Positions 9,164 to 19,970 are shown, numbered from the stretch's first letter. The stretch: DNA of 64,000 bases from Eriocheir sinensis (GCF_024679095.1 NC_066577.1:4991848-5055847); one strand, 5' to 3'. Notes: a model not told the origin generated them from the letters alone. Program-made: numbers and translations.

Positions 9164-10628
9164 TGTCCCAGTTTACAAGGGGAAGGGCAGGAGAGGGGTA
9201 TGTGGGAGCTATGGAGGTATACGTCTCCTAAGTATACCTGGAAAGGTATATGGAAAAGTCATAATAGAGGGTATTAAGACTTACAGATGAGAAAATCAGT
9301 GAAGAGCAAGGAGGCTTCAGGAAGGGAAGGGGATGTGTGGATCAGATATTTGCCTTCAGGATGGTAGTAGAAAAAAATAATAGCAAAAGGAAAGAAACTG
9401 TACGCTGCCTTCATGGATTTGGAAAAAGCTTATGACAGAGTCGATTAGATTGCATTGTGGGATGTTTTAAAGATTTATGGTGTGGGAGGAAAACTGCTTA
9501 GTGCAATAAAGTCTTTGTATGAGGATGCATCTGCATGTGTCAAAATTACTGGAGAAACAAGTGAACATTTTGAGATAAAAGTGGGCTTAAGGCAGGGATG
9601 TGTCATGTTACCATGGTTGTTCAATATTTATATGGATGGTGTTATTAGAGAAATGAAGGGCAAAGTTGGAGAAGTTGGAGTAAGACTGTTCGATGAGGGA
9701 AGGAAGTGGGTACTGAATTCGATACTGTTTGCTGATGACACGGTGATCATTGCAGAAAATGAAAGTGGCCTACAAAATTTGGTCAGTGTGTTTGATAGTG
9801 TCTGTAATAGGAGAAAGCTGAAAGTAAATGTCAACAAAAGTAAAGTGATGGTTTGTGAGCGAAGTAGAAGTGAGGTTGTAGATTTTGTATATCCATATAG
9901 AGTGGGAATTGAATGTGAAAAAGAATGCAAAATAATTTTGAATGGTGAAGAAATGGAGGAGGTCAATGAGTTTAAGTACCTTGGATCAGTCATGTGTAAG
10001 CATGGTGGTATGGAGGGAGAGATAAGAGAAAGGGCATTGCAAGGAAGAAGGGTGGCAGGGTGTTTGGGACGAATCATGAATGGCAGAAGTGTGAGCATGG
10101 AAGTAAAGGGGGATTTGAGAAATACAATAATAGTACCAACCCTCACATATGCAAGTGAAACGTGGGCGTGGAATGAAAGTCAGAGGTCTAGAGTGCAGGC
10201 AGTGGAAATAAGTTATTTGAGGAGTGCTTGTGGTGTGAGTAGAATGGATGGAATGAGTAATGAAAGTGTGTACGAGCATTTTGGAATGTGTCACAGGGGT
10301 GAAGGGAAGAAGTGTGGAGTGGTGGAAGAAGTGAAGCGACAGACCTTAAAGTGGTTTGGCCACATGGAGCGAATGGAGGAGAGTAAGATGACCAGAAGGA
10401 TACGTGTATGTGAGTGAGATAGAGGGAGGGAATGCTAGAGGACGACCTCCAGTGAAATGGAGGGATAGGGTGCAAGAGTGCGTTAGGGAGAGGGGGGAAA
10501 GATCTTTGAGAAACTTTGAGCAGGCAAGGAGGGAGTGTCTGGATAGAGAAAGTTGGAAGCTCTTCTGCCGTGGCCATCCCCTGGTGGGAGCTCCTAGGAC
10601 CAGGCGTCGATGAAATGATGATGATGAT
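9164..10628 (+). mobile_element. 5'-truncated RTE-like LINE insertion with target duplications
   Basis: Other units read GAGTTGAGTTCCATGGTAG here without interruption. In unit A the string GAGTTCCAT (9155-9163) is followed by 1465 bp of LINE, and GAGTTACAT (10629-10637) closes it: a 9-bp target duplication with one mismatch. The LINE starts inside the reverse transcriptase and ends in a short (GAT)n/(ATG)n tail, as RTE-type elements often do. The shared module resumes at 10638. Confidence 0.88.
9455..10613 (+). pseudogene. RTE-like reverse transcriptase with C-terminal domain, broken
   Basis: The visible parts are motif B (GLRQGC, LFNIYMDG), motif C (LFADDTVII), motif D (VNVNKSKVMVC), motif E (EFKYLGSVM) and the distal domain with YASETWAW, TLKWFGHMERM and then, after a +1 frame change near 10404, GRPPVKWRDRV. 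Upstream, motif A (FMDLEKAYDRVD) is followed by TAG at 9446-9448, the same codon that is broken in the copy at 2986. A frame change also lies upstream near 9270. It is inactive. Confidence 0.85.
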
Positions 10629-10637
10629 GAGTTACAT

Positions 10638-10975
10638 GGTTGTTTTTGATATTTTATAAATTGATTCATTAATACTTACGTACTGAGTGAAATTTTAGAT
10701 GATTTTGGTTTATGAGTATGGATCCAGTTGAGTCAAATTTGCTTTTAATTCCCCCTTGAGCACGAGGACGCGTATACTGCTTTCTGGTATGATTCTGAGG
10801 GCGTGTCTGCTGCATCTTGGCCAAGTTCTTCTGGAATGATGTAATTTTTTCCTGTGTATTGTATGAGAGCTTTCAGAGTTCAGGTCGTATATGATAACTT
10901 ACTTGACTCATTATAATTACGTTGGAATGTGAGTTGCCTATACCTGGAAAGGAAGCCCTCAGATGCACTCTGCTG

Positions 10976-10977
<2 letters not shown>
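10638..10977. repeat. Downstream module of unit A, continued
   Basis: This continues the shared module after the LINE. It contains TTAATTCCCCCTTGAGCACG and GAGGACGCGTATACTGC, a string that recurs in other units and also forms the end of the piggyBac-like element near 19.3 kb. No gene is seen. Confidence 0.55.

Positions 10978-11063
<86 letters not shown>
10978..11063. repeat. (TA)n microsatellite
   Basis: This is about 43 uninterrupted TA units followed by a T-run. Units B and E have a (TA)n tract at the same position in the module. Confidence 0.95.
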
Positions 11064-11071
<8 letters not shown>

Positions 11072-11978
11072 TTGTATATATATAGAAACAGTTCAGTTTA
11101 CCATAAAATACATTCAACTGTTTTCTGTGGTTCGTCATCTTAAGAAAGAGTATAATATTTTTACCCTTTATTATTATCATTATATGATTTACAAATAATG
11201 AATGTATTTCCTCCACTGAGCCACATTGTCGTTCACCAAATAAATCAAGGAGTCTAGAGAAGGAGAGGCAATGGTGCCCGCAAGACTGAGGACGAGGACT
11301 AGTTATTCTCATCGCACTCAGATGGCAGCACCATGTCTGAAAGGGTGAGGAGGTTAAGCTTGATCAACAAGTTTAACCTTTTATACAATATATGTTGCGT
11401 GTTGAGTATATGTATTTTATAGTGATCACGCACCCAAATGATTTCTCTTGGTGTTAAAAAGTCTCCCATACTTATTTAACACCATTATTTAACACTATTA
11501 TTTAACACCAAGGAAAATAGTCAGAATGAAGATATGAAAATATTTTCAATAACATTCAATAACAATTCCGCCTCCGGGTGGATCGCTGCCGTTTGTCATC
11601 AAAGTCACCCCACCGCCATGCTCTTATATTCGACATAATTCTTGCAGGTTTGTTGCAGAAAAAAACCACTGCCTGGAGTTCTGCAACATTTTATTCCCTT
11701 GAGACGGCAGGCGGTAAGGAAATGCAGTGAGTGAGTTTTGTGCGGGAAGAATAGACGAGGAGCGAGAAAAGGCTGTAGGTTACTGCAGGGCCGAGGTATT
11801 CTCTCGGCCCTGGGTTACTGTACGTTTTGAATCAACGCCGCCCCGGTCTCTCCACTACATGACCTTTTGGCTGGTGACTGCTGGAAACAAGGTTCTTTAT
11901 GGTCTTGTATATCACTACTAATGTTGGGAGTTATATGTTTTTACTCCCGAGATTATTAATATTGACGTAGTGAGACAA
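11064..11978. repeat. Shared inter-unit segment, unit A
   Basis: This is shared with 23780-24107 plus 25266-25722 and with 59590-60420, and its right part with 33900-34370 and 45540-46010. No gene is seen. An exon-like stretch with a splice acceptor (TTCTTGCAG, ending 11647) and donor (GCG/GTAAGG at 11713/11714) recurs in five units. Confidence 0.5.
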
Positions 11979-11980
11979 TA

Positions 11981-12215
11981 CAGTCAAGCCTCGGTTTACA
12001 AGTTTAAAGTTTTAATTCGTTCCAGAATTTTGTTCGCACACCAAAACACTTGTAAACCAAATCGAATTTCATCATTAAAAATAATGAAATCCCATTAATG
12101 CGTCCCATATCTCAAAAAATATTTAAAAAGAATATTTTACATGCTATTTTTTACAGAATTAAAGTAATTTACTAACAAATAGTAATGATAAATAATATGA
12201 AACACAAATCAATGT
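11981..12215. mobile_element. mariner-like element end (one end visible)
   Basis: After a TA (11979-11980) the sequence starts CAGTCAAGCCTCGGTTTACA and folds back on itself through CTTGTAAACC about 60 bp later. CAG-starting, CCTCGGTTT-containing ends after TA are typical of Tc1/mariner MITEs. A second copy begins at 60423. The far end is not clear; sequence shared with unit E resumes at about 12213. Confidence 0.45.
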
Positions 12216-13350
12216 GTTACGGTGGAGACTCCCGCAACCGCTAGCTACGCTCGAGGTATAGGATTCGCCCCGGGTTTTAGCAGCAGCAGTTCCCCTTTTC
12301 TTGAGGCACCGGAACTACGTTCAACCACTAACGTGAAGCTAACCCAACGTATCGTCCGAGATGGAGGGTGAATAGGAGTCGGTCACGTCCAGGAGGCCAA
12401 GCGGCCAAGACTTGCCTCCCGTTCCTGTTGCGAGTATAGTATCCACCGTTCCTGTTTTCCTCTTTGCAGCACCATCCCTTTTAACTATCTTTCTGGGGGA
12501 CATTGTTAAAGCACAAAGAACTCATACTGTAGTGCTGAAAACACACTGCAGTGCTGAAATCATGACATGAGCCCACAGATGCTATTTCTACGAGTTTACA
12601 GCGTGGACGGAAAGTATATAGAGTCGTCATCTTGCGGTCGAGAATTACCGTAGACCAAGCAAGAATTAACCCGAAATCTTGCAAAATTCTTGCGTTTCTT
12701 GTTCTGGCGTGTCAGATTTTGAAGAATTCCCCCCAATTCTTGGCAAGAATCAGCTAGGGGTCCTGCGCAAGCCGCGGCGGGGCTAGGTACGGCCACTGTC
12801 TTGCTGGCTGCACCTCCATAGACCTATGGCAATGACCATTTCCTGAGCTTCCTGTGGGTAACCCAGCCAGGTGGGGGTGGACATAGAGTTCATTAGGTTA
12901 CTGTTGCTTCATAGACCATTTTAAAGCATCACTATGTTAAGTAGGTACTTCCTCGGTATACCGAGTAGAATCGATACCACTTGGTACTGCGGTTACCGTT
13001 AAAAGTATCGGAATCCTAACGGTACCATTACAGGTAGCCTTCTATACTCAGCTCGGCGAGAAATGGACGACGAGACTTGGCACCGGAGTTCCCCCACTGC
13101 TGCCAGTCTCCACAGATCACCGGCCCGCCGTCCCCCTTTTCCAACCCCGCTTCAGCTCCCTGCCCTCTGTCTCTGTCTTTCTCTCTCTTTCTATACAAAT
13201 TGGTGTATTTCCGAAATTATTCTAACTTTTGTTCCACACCACCACTGAGGTAAAAATCAAGGCGTGTTTTCTGTATAAAGGTTTCCCCCCATCCTAAACG
13301 TGGCATATGAGCCGCGCGGGGGAGGGCGACCTTGCCATTACCTCGGTTCA
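12216..13350. repeat. Shared inter-unit segment (also at 52528-53215 in part)
   Basis: No convincing gene is seen. The left two thirds, from TGTTACGGTGGAGACTCCCG, recur in unit E. The part from 12870 to 13300 is absent there. It includes short repeats of the form TACCGAGTA / GGTACC near 12950-13030. Confidence 0.5.
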
Positions 13351-13500
13351 CACACACACACACACACACACATGCTCGCTATGGACCGTTCCCCTGCTTC
13401 AAGCTCGCCATATGGCCACCTTCACATCCAAGCTATATATATATGGAAACAGAGAGAGAGAGAGAGGGGGGGGGGGGGGGGAGTTGGGCGGGGTTGGAGA
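13351..13500. repeat. (CA)n and (GA)n/(G)n simple repeats
   Basis: A short (CA)n run lies at 13351-13372 and a (GA)n run followed by a G-run at 13451-13480. Overlapping short frames across them are low-complexity artefacts. Confidence 0.85.
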
Positions 13501-14386
13501 AAGAAGGCGGGCGGTGATCTGTGGAGGTGTGGCAGCAGCGCGGAATCCCGGCGCTCCACCCCATCGTTCATTTCTCACTGCGCTGAGTATAGTACTGGTT
13601 GGATTCCCAATAGCGGCGCTTATAGCGACACGCTCGCCTGCTATGCTTAGCTGTGGAGTGTTGGGCCGTCTTCCCGCCATTTTGTCCTGATTTGTTGTTT
13701 CCATCTTCCCTTCCGCTTTCATTATTTTATTAACTTATCTATTAGACAATTCTTTATGTCCGACTTTTTTAAAGGTTTGCTAATATATACTGTTATTGTT
13801 ATTAGACTATGAGTTCATCCGTAATAACCATATATGCTATTTTTTATCGAAAAAATACATATTCCCCTCATTCAGAGAGAGAGAGAGAGATCATTAATCC
13901 ACCATACACAATAAAGTGTAAACGAAAGAACAGTTTAAAACCCTTGGCGAGGTCCCACGTCCCCATCACCTTTTAACAATCCATTTACTACATACCAATT
14001 ATATTTTTGCTACGTTATTGCTACCTTTAGCGTGCATATTGCCACGACCTTCCTGGTACGTACCATTAGCTTTCTAGAACGGTTCTTGCAACAGCTCCTT
14101 GCAGTACCAGTAACCTGTGTGTCATAACTCTTATTTTCCTTTGCTGCTTCAGTCACATAACTATACTCTTTACCTCACTTTTTATGCACATAATTAACAG
14201 TGAAAATCAATGGTAGTGCACATGCAGATTAGCGGAGCCTTAAAATCTAAGGTGGTCTCAACCAGCAAATGACCAGAGATAGAACAAGATGTGGTGAACT
14301 AATATTTTATTGATGCTTTTCTCCCTCATGACGCAGTCTGTCACACACTGTTAAGTTCTCGTTTTTAACACTGATACGCAGTAGTC
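13501..14386. repeat. Shared segment leading to the hAT remnant, unit A
   Basis: It is shared with 53230-54196 and, from about 13900, with 25790-26257. No gene is seen in any of the three copies. Confidence 0.5.
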
Positions 14387-14925
14387 ATGTCTAGTCCTCA
14401 AGCCAAGCGGAAACGACAGCCGTATATGCAGAAATACACAAAAACATGGGAGTGACCGTTGTTTGAAAGTTGGCTGACAAGAAGCGGCAATTAAGGGCCC
14501 TATATATGTATTTCCACTGTAATTGTGTGATTCTGACGGAAAGGCGGGCAAACCAACTAGGAAAGCATGCTGCTGGGGCAAAACATAAGAAGATAGTTGA
14601 AAGTGCAAAACATATAGTTAGTGTACTTGATATGCCTTTTGTTAGTGGAGAAAAGCATGCTGAAAAACAAGGGAAAGAAGCAGAAGTACGGTTGGCTGCA
14701 GTAGTGAGCGAGCTAAATCTTCCATTTTTATCTGCGGATAAACTTGCTCCCGCTATTAAAATGATATGTCCAGACCCAGATGTAGCACAGAAACTGCAGG
14801 AAGTGCGGAAAAACAAAATGTGCAGCCATCGTGAAGAATGTCCTCGGTCGAAAGGAGTGTGATGAATTATTAGTACATCTTAGAGTAAATTGTTTCTCTC
14901 TGATAGTGGATGAGTGGGCTGCATA
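14387..14925 (+). pseudogene. hAT-type transposase N-terminus, broken (copy 1)
   Basis: The frame opens with ATG at 14387 encoding MSSPQAKRKRQPYMQKYTKT and stops after TWE. A second frame (from 14470) carries a degenerate BED-like finger ending KHAAGAKHKKI, then KEAEVRLAAVVSELNLPFLSADKL and CPDPDVAQKL. These are characteristic of hAT transposases of the ZBED/KIAA1586 type (LAxFIAExNLPFxxxDxL). The remnant continues with CDELL and FSLIVDEW in yet another frame. The catalytic and dimerisation regions are missing. Sister copies lie at 26258 and 54197, and this one extends furthest. Confidence 0.7.
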
Positions 14926-14934
14926 AGACTACTT

Positions 14935-15270
14935 GTAATTGTTGTACGAGTTGCCACTCAGAAAAGCATTAATAGCGGTGTATAGGGTGATGAATGGTCT
15001 AGAGAAATTGGATAGAGATGACCTTTTGATAAGAGAGAAACTTAAAAGGAAATGGAAAACTGTTGAGAAAAGGAATTTGTGGAAGAGACATCAAGAACAG
15101 CTTCCCGCAGATCGAGATGTGTGTGTGTGGGGGCTGGAGAGGGAAGTGGTACAGGCTAACTCAATAAACGCATTTAAGGCCAAATTAGACGGAAGTACTT
15201 GGAAAGGCGGAACAGCTTGAGCATAGCTGAGCCGTTCCTGTAGACCACAACTAGATAAACTAGGTAAATA
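14935..15270 (+). pseudogene. LINE reverse transcriptase C-terminus
   Basis: The plus strand encodes LRKALIAVYRVMNGLEKLDR and, later, VVQANSINAFKAKLDG. This matches the common CR1/L2-like ending (LRGDLIxxYKxxNGxxxxD ... VVxAxSVNxFKxxLD). The 3' end repeats a CTAGGTAAATAC string. It is 5' truncated and sits directly behind the hAT remnant. Confidence 0.65.
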
Positions 15271-15278
15271 CACATGCA

Positions 15279-15525
15279 GGGGGCTCCCGTGGTCCCGTGG
15301 TAGAGTCTACCTTGCGCTTCGGCGGGTTGCTGGGGCGTGGGTTCGAGACCTATCAGTTACCATGGGGGTGGAAAGGAGGGCTCTTTCCGACACCCTCAGC
15401 CCGTTGTTGGGCCTCCTCCTTGAAAGAACTAGGTATCTATCTGCCAGCCGTCTGGGGGGTTGCGCGGCATGCACCGCCTTCCTCCATTGGGGTATATCCC
15501 CAACGAAATACCTCCCCCCAAAAAA
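15279..15525 (+). mobile_element. tRNA-derived SINE
   Basis: It has an A-box-like GGTCCCGTGGTAGAGTC at about 15291 and a B-box-like GTGGGTTCGAGACC at about 15337, spaced as in a tRNA, followed by an unrelated body and a short A-rich end. The cloverleaf is too imperfect for a working tRNA gene. Confidence 0.65.
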
Positions 15526-15534
15526 ATACACATG

Positions 15535-16279
15535 CACCTTGCAAGACACACACACACCAAAATACATGCACATTGCAAAAAATAACTACACACACACATA
15601 TTGCAAGAAATAAATACACACACACATATTGCAAGAAATAAATACACACACACATATTGCAAGAAATAACTACACACACACATATTGCAAGAAATAAATA
15701 CACACACACATATTGTAAGAAATAAATACACACACACATATTGCAAGAAATAAATACACACACACATATTGCAAGAAATAAATACACACACACATTTTGC
15801 AAGAAATAAGTACACACACACATATTGCAAGAAATAAATACACACACACATATTGCAAGAAATAAATACACACACACATATTGCAAGAAATAAATACACA
15901 CACACATATTGCAAGAAATAAATACACACACACACATATTGCAAGAAATAAATACACACACAGAGAAAGAAATATATACACACACACATATTGCAAGAAA
16001 TAAATACACACACACATATTGCAAGAAATAAATACACACACACACATATTGCAAGAAATAAATACACACACACATATTGCAAGAAATAAATACACACACA
16101 CACATTGCAAGAAATAAATACACACACATATTGCAAGAAATAAATACACACACACATATTGCAAGAAATAAATACACACACATATTGCAAGAAATAAATA
16201 CACACACACTTATTGCAGGAAATAACTACACACACACATATTGCAAGAAATAAATACACACACACATATTGCAAGAAAT

Positions 16280-16335
<56 letters not shown>

Positions 16336-16499
16336 TGCAAGAAATAACTACACACAGACATATATTGCAAGAAATAAATACACACACACACACACACATT
16401 GCAAGAAATAAATACACACACACACATTGCAAGAAATAAATACACACACACACACATTGCAAGAAATAAATACACACACACACACATTGCAAGAAATAA

Positions 16500-16535
<36 letters not shown>

Positions 16536-16585
16536 TGCAAGAAATAAATACAGACACACACATATTGCAAGAAATAAATACACCT
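15535..16585. repeat. 28-bp minisatellite, copy 1
   Basis: About 37 units of TATTGCAAGAAATAAATA followed by (CA)n make up the array; the period is 28 but the CA count varies, and pure (CA)n stretches occur at 16283-16332 and 16502-16534. Because 28 is not a multiple of three and no frame meets a stop on the minus strand, frames of up to 384 codons appear there; they are artefacts of the repeat. Related arrays lie at 26738-27650 and 54680-55706. Confidence 0.9.
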
Positions 16586-17175
16586 ACATGCAGTACATTG
16601 CAAGACTCCGGGACCGTCCCTGGCCCGGGACGGGTCTTCCTGGCGCGAGAGGAAGGAAGGAAGGTAAACACGGCTTGGCTTCCCAGGACCCAAGAACTCG
16701 CCTCAGAACCACTCGGTGAGCGTTTGTAGCCTTACTTTTTGCGGCTACTTGCACGGCAGTTAGTCTATTGCAGTGTTTATCTGAGAGTGCATTAATTGGC
16801 AGATGACCATGCCAGCATTTTCTGTGCTGTGGCCGTCGCATCAGACATCGTGACAGAACGAGTATTGTCATTGCCTGAACATGAACGTGCAATTTGTGTT
16901 GCTAGATTTCTTGCTTTCCTTGCGTTTTGACCAGCTCGGCTGCGGGTGTTTGCTCCCGTGACTCCCGCACCGGGCGAGATTCTTCACGCCAGACGTACAC
17001 CCGTCTGTGTAAAGGACACTTGAGCATCATGAAGGACTTTGTGCACCTAAAACACTACTGTATTATTTGCTGTCGCACATCACTCGTCCATGAGATATCG
17101 TCCGGGGAGTATTGAAGAGTGGCGAGCCTACTACTTTTGAGTCGCTGATTGCTTATTTTTGGACAAAATAAGATT

Positions 17176-17178
<3 letters not shown>
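16586..17178. repeat. Shared segment after the 28-bp array, then unique sequence
   Basis: 16586-16925 is repeated at 27650-27955 and 55706-56010, including GGACCGTCCCTGG, an AAGG run and CTTTTTGCGGCTACTTG. From 16926 to 17178 the sequence is unique in the window. No convincing gene is seen. Confidence 0.5.

Positions 17179-17246
<68 letters not shown>
17179..17246. repeat. (TA)n microsatellite
   Basis: An uninterrupted TA tract runs directly into the poly-T that marks the 3' tail of the following minus-strand SINE. Confidence 0.95.
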
Positions 17247-17255
<9 letters not shown>

Positions 17256-17616
17256 TTTTTCGTTGTTGCCTATTGCGCCGGTAGGCATCTTCCCGGTGGG
17301 ACCTGATGGTCGGCCCAAGGCTTCTTCCAGGTGGGGCCTGATGGTCGGCCCAGCCCGTTGTGGCGCAGGCGAGTGTTTATAGTGGCGCCATCTTGCATTG
17401 GCTCATGCTGCCCCCCCGGAACTCGTTCTTGATTCGCTTGGACGGCTTCCTCTAGAGTCCGGGTTGATGGGTGGTCTTCAGGACAGCATGTGGGTAGTTT
17501 TAAGCCACTCGGCGGTGACTGAAAAATCCGAGTGGTAGCGTGAGGATTCGAACCCGCGTCGTCCATCACGCGGCGAATGTGGGTCCAGTATGCTATCACT
17601 TCGGCCACCGCCTACC
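17247..17616 (-). mobile_element. Long tRNA-derived SINE, minus strand
   Basis: Read on the minus strand, it starts GGTAGGCGGTGGCCGAAGTG (A-box) and has GCGGGTTCGAATCC (B-box), then a body with CCGAGTGGCTTAAAACTACC and a duplicated GGCCGACCATCAGGCCCCAC, and ends in poly-A. A sister copy lies at 50978-51363. The central body is shared with the differently headed SINE at 34441. Confidence 0.85.
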
Positions 17617-17624
17617 GGTAATAT

Positions 17625-18175
17625 GGTGATAGTATTTTTTCCTGGGTAATTGTGGAGAACCACTCTGTGCCTCCAAAATTCAATGTTACACCTCCATATT
17701 ATAGTTTAAGGGACTAAATACATGTCTCTTAACCATAATATGAAGGCACACGTTTTTAAAAGTAAAGAAAAAAGGCCGAATCCCCTTCCCCCAACGATCT
17801 TGGGAGACCCGCGGGAAGTTGGGGTTTTTGGGTGGGGGAGCATATTTAAACTATTCCAACCGAACTTTACATAGCCTGACAGCTAATGGGAGGGCTTTGC
17901 CCCCTCGACCCCCTGCTAACAAAGGGGGGCTGTGTACCCCCTGGACCCCCCCATTAAAACGATAAACCCATATCTTTACTGGATGGAATATATTGTTGCA
18001 GCGTGGAGAAGGAAATGGTGGAACTGCTGGCCAACATCCGGGAATGTACGCTTGAACATGGGCTCAGCCAAATAGCTGGCGAAATGGTGAGTGTGCCTCC
18101 CAAACCTGGGAATGTTGCTCCTCACATCCACCACATCTGTCCGCCATTTTTCCACTACTAAACTAGGTGAGCCAA
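17625..18175. other. No gene; hairpin and GC-rich repeat piece
   Basis: A palindrome lies at 17691-17746 (see separate entry). From about 17780 to 17960 a C/G-rich stretch resembles sequence inside the foldback element near 38.6 kb (GGGGGAGCATATTTAAACTA). A minus-strand frame at 17976-18221 is open for 81 codons but not recognised. Confidence 0.4.
17691..17746. repeat. Imperfect palindrome (hairpin)
   Basis: Arms CCTCCATATTATAG...AAGGGAC and GTCTCTT...AATATGAAGG pair around a short ATAC loop. A related palindrome lies at 28211-28267 with substitutions in both arms. Confidence 0.7.
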
Positions 18176-18862
18176 GAAACACCCGACCGCGACCCCTATT
18201 AGACACGACAAACATATGCAACCAATATAAAAGCCTCTCAAACCAACTACTTGAACAGGAATCTCTAATATTTAATACTATTTTGCTTTAACACTCGATC
18301 CCTTACCAAGAGAGGGGTTCCGTGCATTTATTGAGCAGGCGCACTGTCACCATCAAAATGGCGCTGGCTCACATGCCGCCATTGGTGGCTTTATTTACAA
18401 AATATATATTATTGCTGTAAGTAGAGCACAGAAACTGTTCATTTCAGGTAGACAGCATCATTGCAACAGCTGCTTTTACCCCACAATTTCCCTGGTCTTC
18501 TTAGCCCTCCCCACTACCAGATGTTTTAAGGGGACGACTACGGGGTGTCCTCCAGCGCATATGGTACGTCCTATAGCTTTGAAATTTTAGTATGTTGTTT
18601 GTAGGTTTAAAGGTATGATATTCTGTGAATTTTATGAAATTCGGGTGAAGTTTAGGAGAGACTCAAACAAAATGTCTTTTTCTATTTTTTCTTTCACAGA
18701 CTTTATTTTTCAGTTAATCGGTTTGAAAAAAAATGTCAAAGAAACTTTGTTTACCTATCTACATTTTGTTGGAAGTAACTTTTTGATTTTTTGTTTTGTC
18801 TTCAAAGACAAAAAATTACAATGTTTTGTAACTTATTATTTCCTCTACTCTGTCCTGTTTCC
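18176..18862. repeat. Shared segment with 40749-41430
   Basis: It starts at AACACCCGACCGCGACCC and includes ATGGCGCTGGCTCACATGCC. It is AT-rich in its right half. The plus-strand frame at 18615-18932 (105 codons) is not conserved in the sister copy and is not recognised. Confidence 0.5.
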
Positions 18863-18982
18863 TTTTGACATTATTGAAAATCCATTCCCAACAAAAAATT
18901 GCCCTTTAGTTGTAGTTTTAACTGATACTTAACATAAGGCGATCAGATTTTTTACCGATTTTGTGAAATTATTTGAAGCTGA

Positions 18983-19310
18983 ACCCCTTCACTACGGCTG
19001 GCCCAAAACAGTGCCTCGCGCCGTATTTGGGATTGCCGCGCGCGCCAAATTTCAAATGTCGCTATTGAATATAACAAGTTTTCAGCCATAAACTCAACAT
19101 AATCATGATGTATTATATATGAAAACATGCAGAATTAAATGGTGCACATAAAGAAACATAAATTAATTGATAATTTTGAGATGTAATCATAAATATAGAG
19201 ATAAAATAGCTCGTGTATTGGCTAAAGCGAGCCAGGATGCAGTATGCGCGTCCTTGGATATGGTACGGGGCACGCAAGGACGCAGTATACGCGTCCTCGT
19301 GTTGAAGGGG
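18983..19310. mobile_element. piggyBac-like MITE candidate
   Basis: The left end reads CCCCTTCACTACGG and the right end is the reverse complement of CCCCTTCAACACGAGGACGC. The right end abuts TTAA (19311-19314), while the left flank is TGAA, a possible decayed TTAA. CCCTT-type ends beside TTAA are characteristic of piggyBac MITEs. The right-end string CACGAGGACGCGTATACTGC recurs in the downstream modules of the zinc-finger units. Confidence 0.4.
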
Positions 19311-19485
19311 TTAAAAAACTACTTTTTGAGATACTGGCTACTAAAGATTTTTTCCATTTCATTCCTGTCTTGCCATTTGTATTTATTTGATTGGCATGAA
19401 ATTTTCACATATTATTGTGTATATCTTGTTGACTTACTGGAGAATGATCAGGCATCTGGTCCCGCAGGAGTGCCTTGCCTCTTGA

Positions 19486-19862
19486 GGGGGGGAAAAGATG
19501 GAGGGAGAGAGGAGGAGGGGGGAAAAGATGGAGGAAGGTAGGAGGGGGAAAAGATGGAGGAGGGAGGAGGAGGGGAAAGAGGGAGAGAGGAGGAGGGGGG
19601 AAAAGATGGAGGGCGGGAGGAGGAGGGGGGGAAAAGATGGAGGGAGGGAGGAGGAGGGGGGAAAAGATGGAGGGAGGGAGGAGGAGGGGGGGAAAAGATG
19701 GAGGGAGGAGGAGGGGGGGGGAAAGATGGAGGGAGGGAGGAGGAGGGGGGGGAAAGATGGAGGGAGGGAGGAGGAGGGGGGGAATAGATGGAGGGAGGGA
19801 GGTGGAGGGGGGACAAGATGGAGGGAGGGAGGAGGAGGGAGGGAGGGAAAAGATGGGAGGAA
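19486..19862. repeat. Purine-only (GGA)n-rich minisatellite
   Basis: Units of about 27-31 bp of the form GATGGAGGGAGGGAGGAGGA with G-runs of up to 8 make one strand almost entirely purine for nearly 400 bp. Long frames on both strands here are low complexity. A shorter version lies at 41600-41700. Confidence 0.85.
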
Positions 19863-19920
19863 ACTGAAAGAAGGAAGGGAAGGAAAGAAATACAGCTGAA
19901 GCAAAAAGTGTGTGTGATGG

Positions 19921-19925
<5 letters not shown>

Positions 19926-19968
<43 letters not shown>
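19926..19968. repeat. (GA)n microsatellite
   Basis: A plain GA run in the upstream module of unit B; units C, D and F have related GA runs or traces at this place. Confidence 0.9.

Positions 19969-19970
<2 letters not shown>

Noticed and set aside
15279..15355. A tRNA gene
   Set aside because: It has promoter boxes only; the cloverleaf is imperfect and the sequence continues into a SINE body.
15429..16583. A 384-codon minus-strand frame rich in CVC, YFLQ and LFLA repeats that looks like a membrane protein
   Set aside because: It is generated by the 28-bp minisatellite, which has no stop in any minus-strand frame; several overlapping frames are equally long and composition follows the repeat.
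15535..16585. A CRISPR array
   Set aside because: Direct repeats of 28 bp are contiguous without unique spacers, and the window is eukaryotic.
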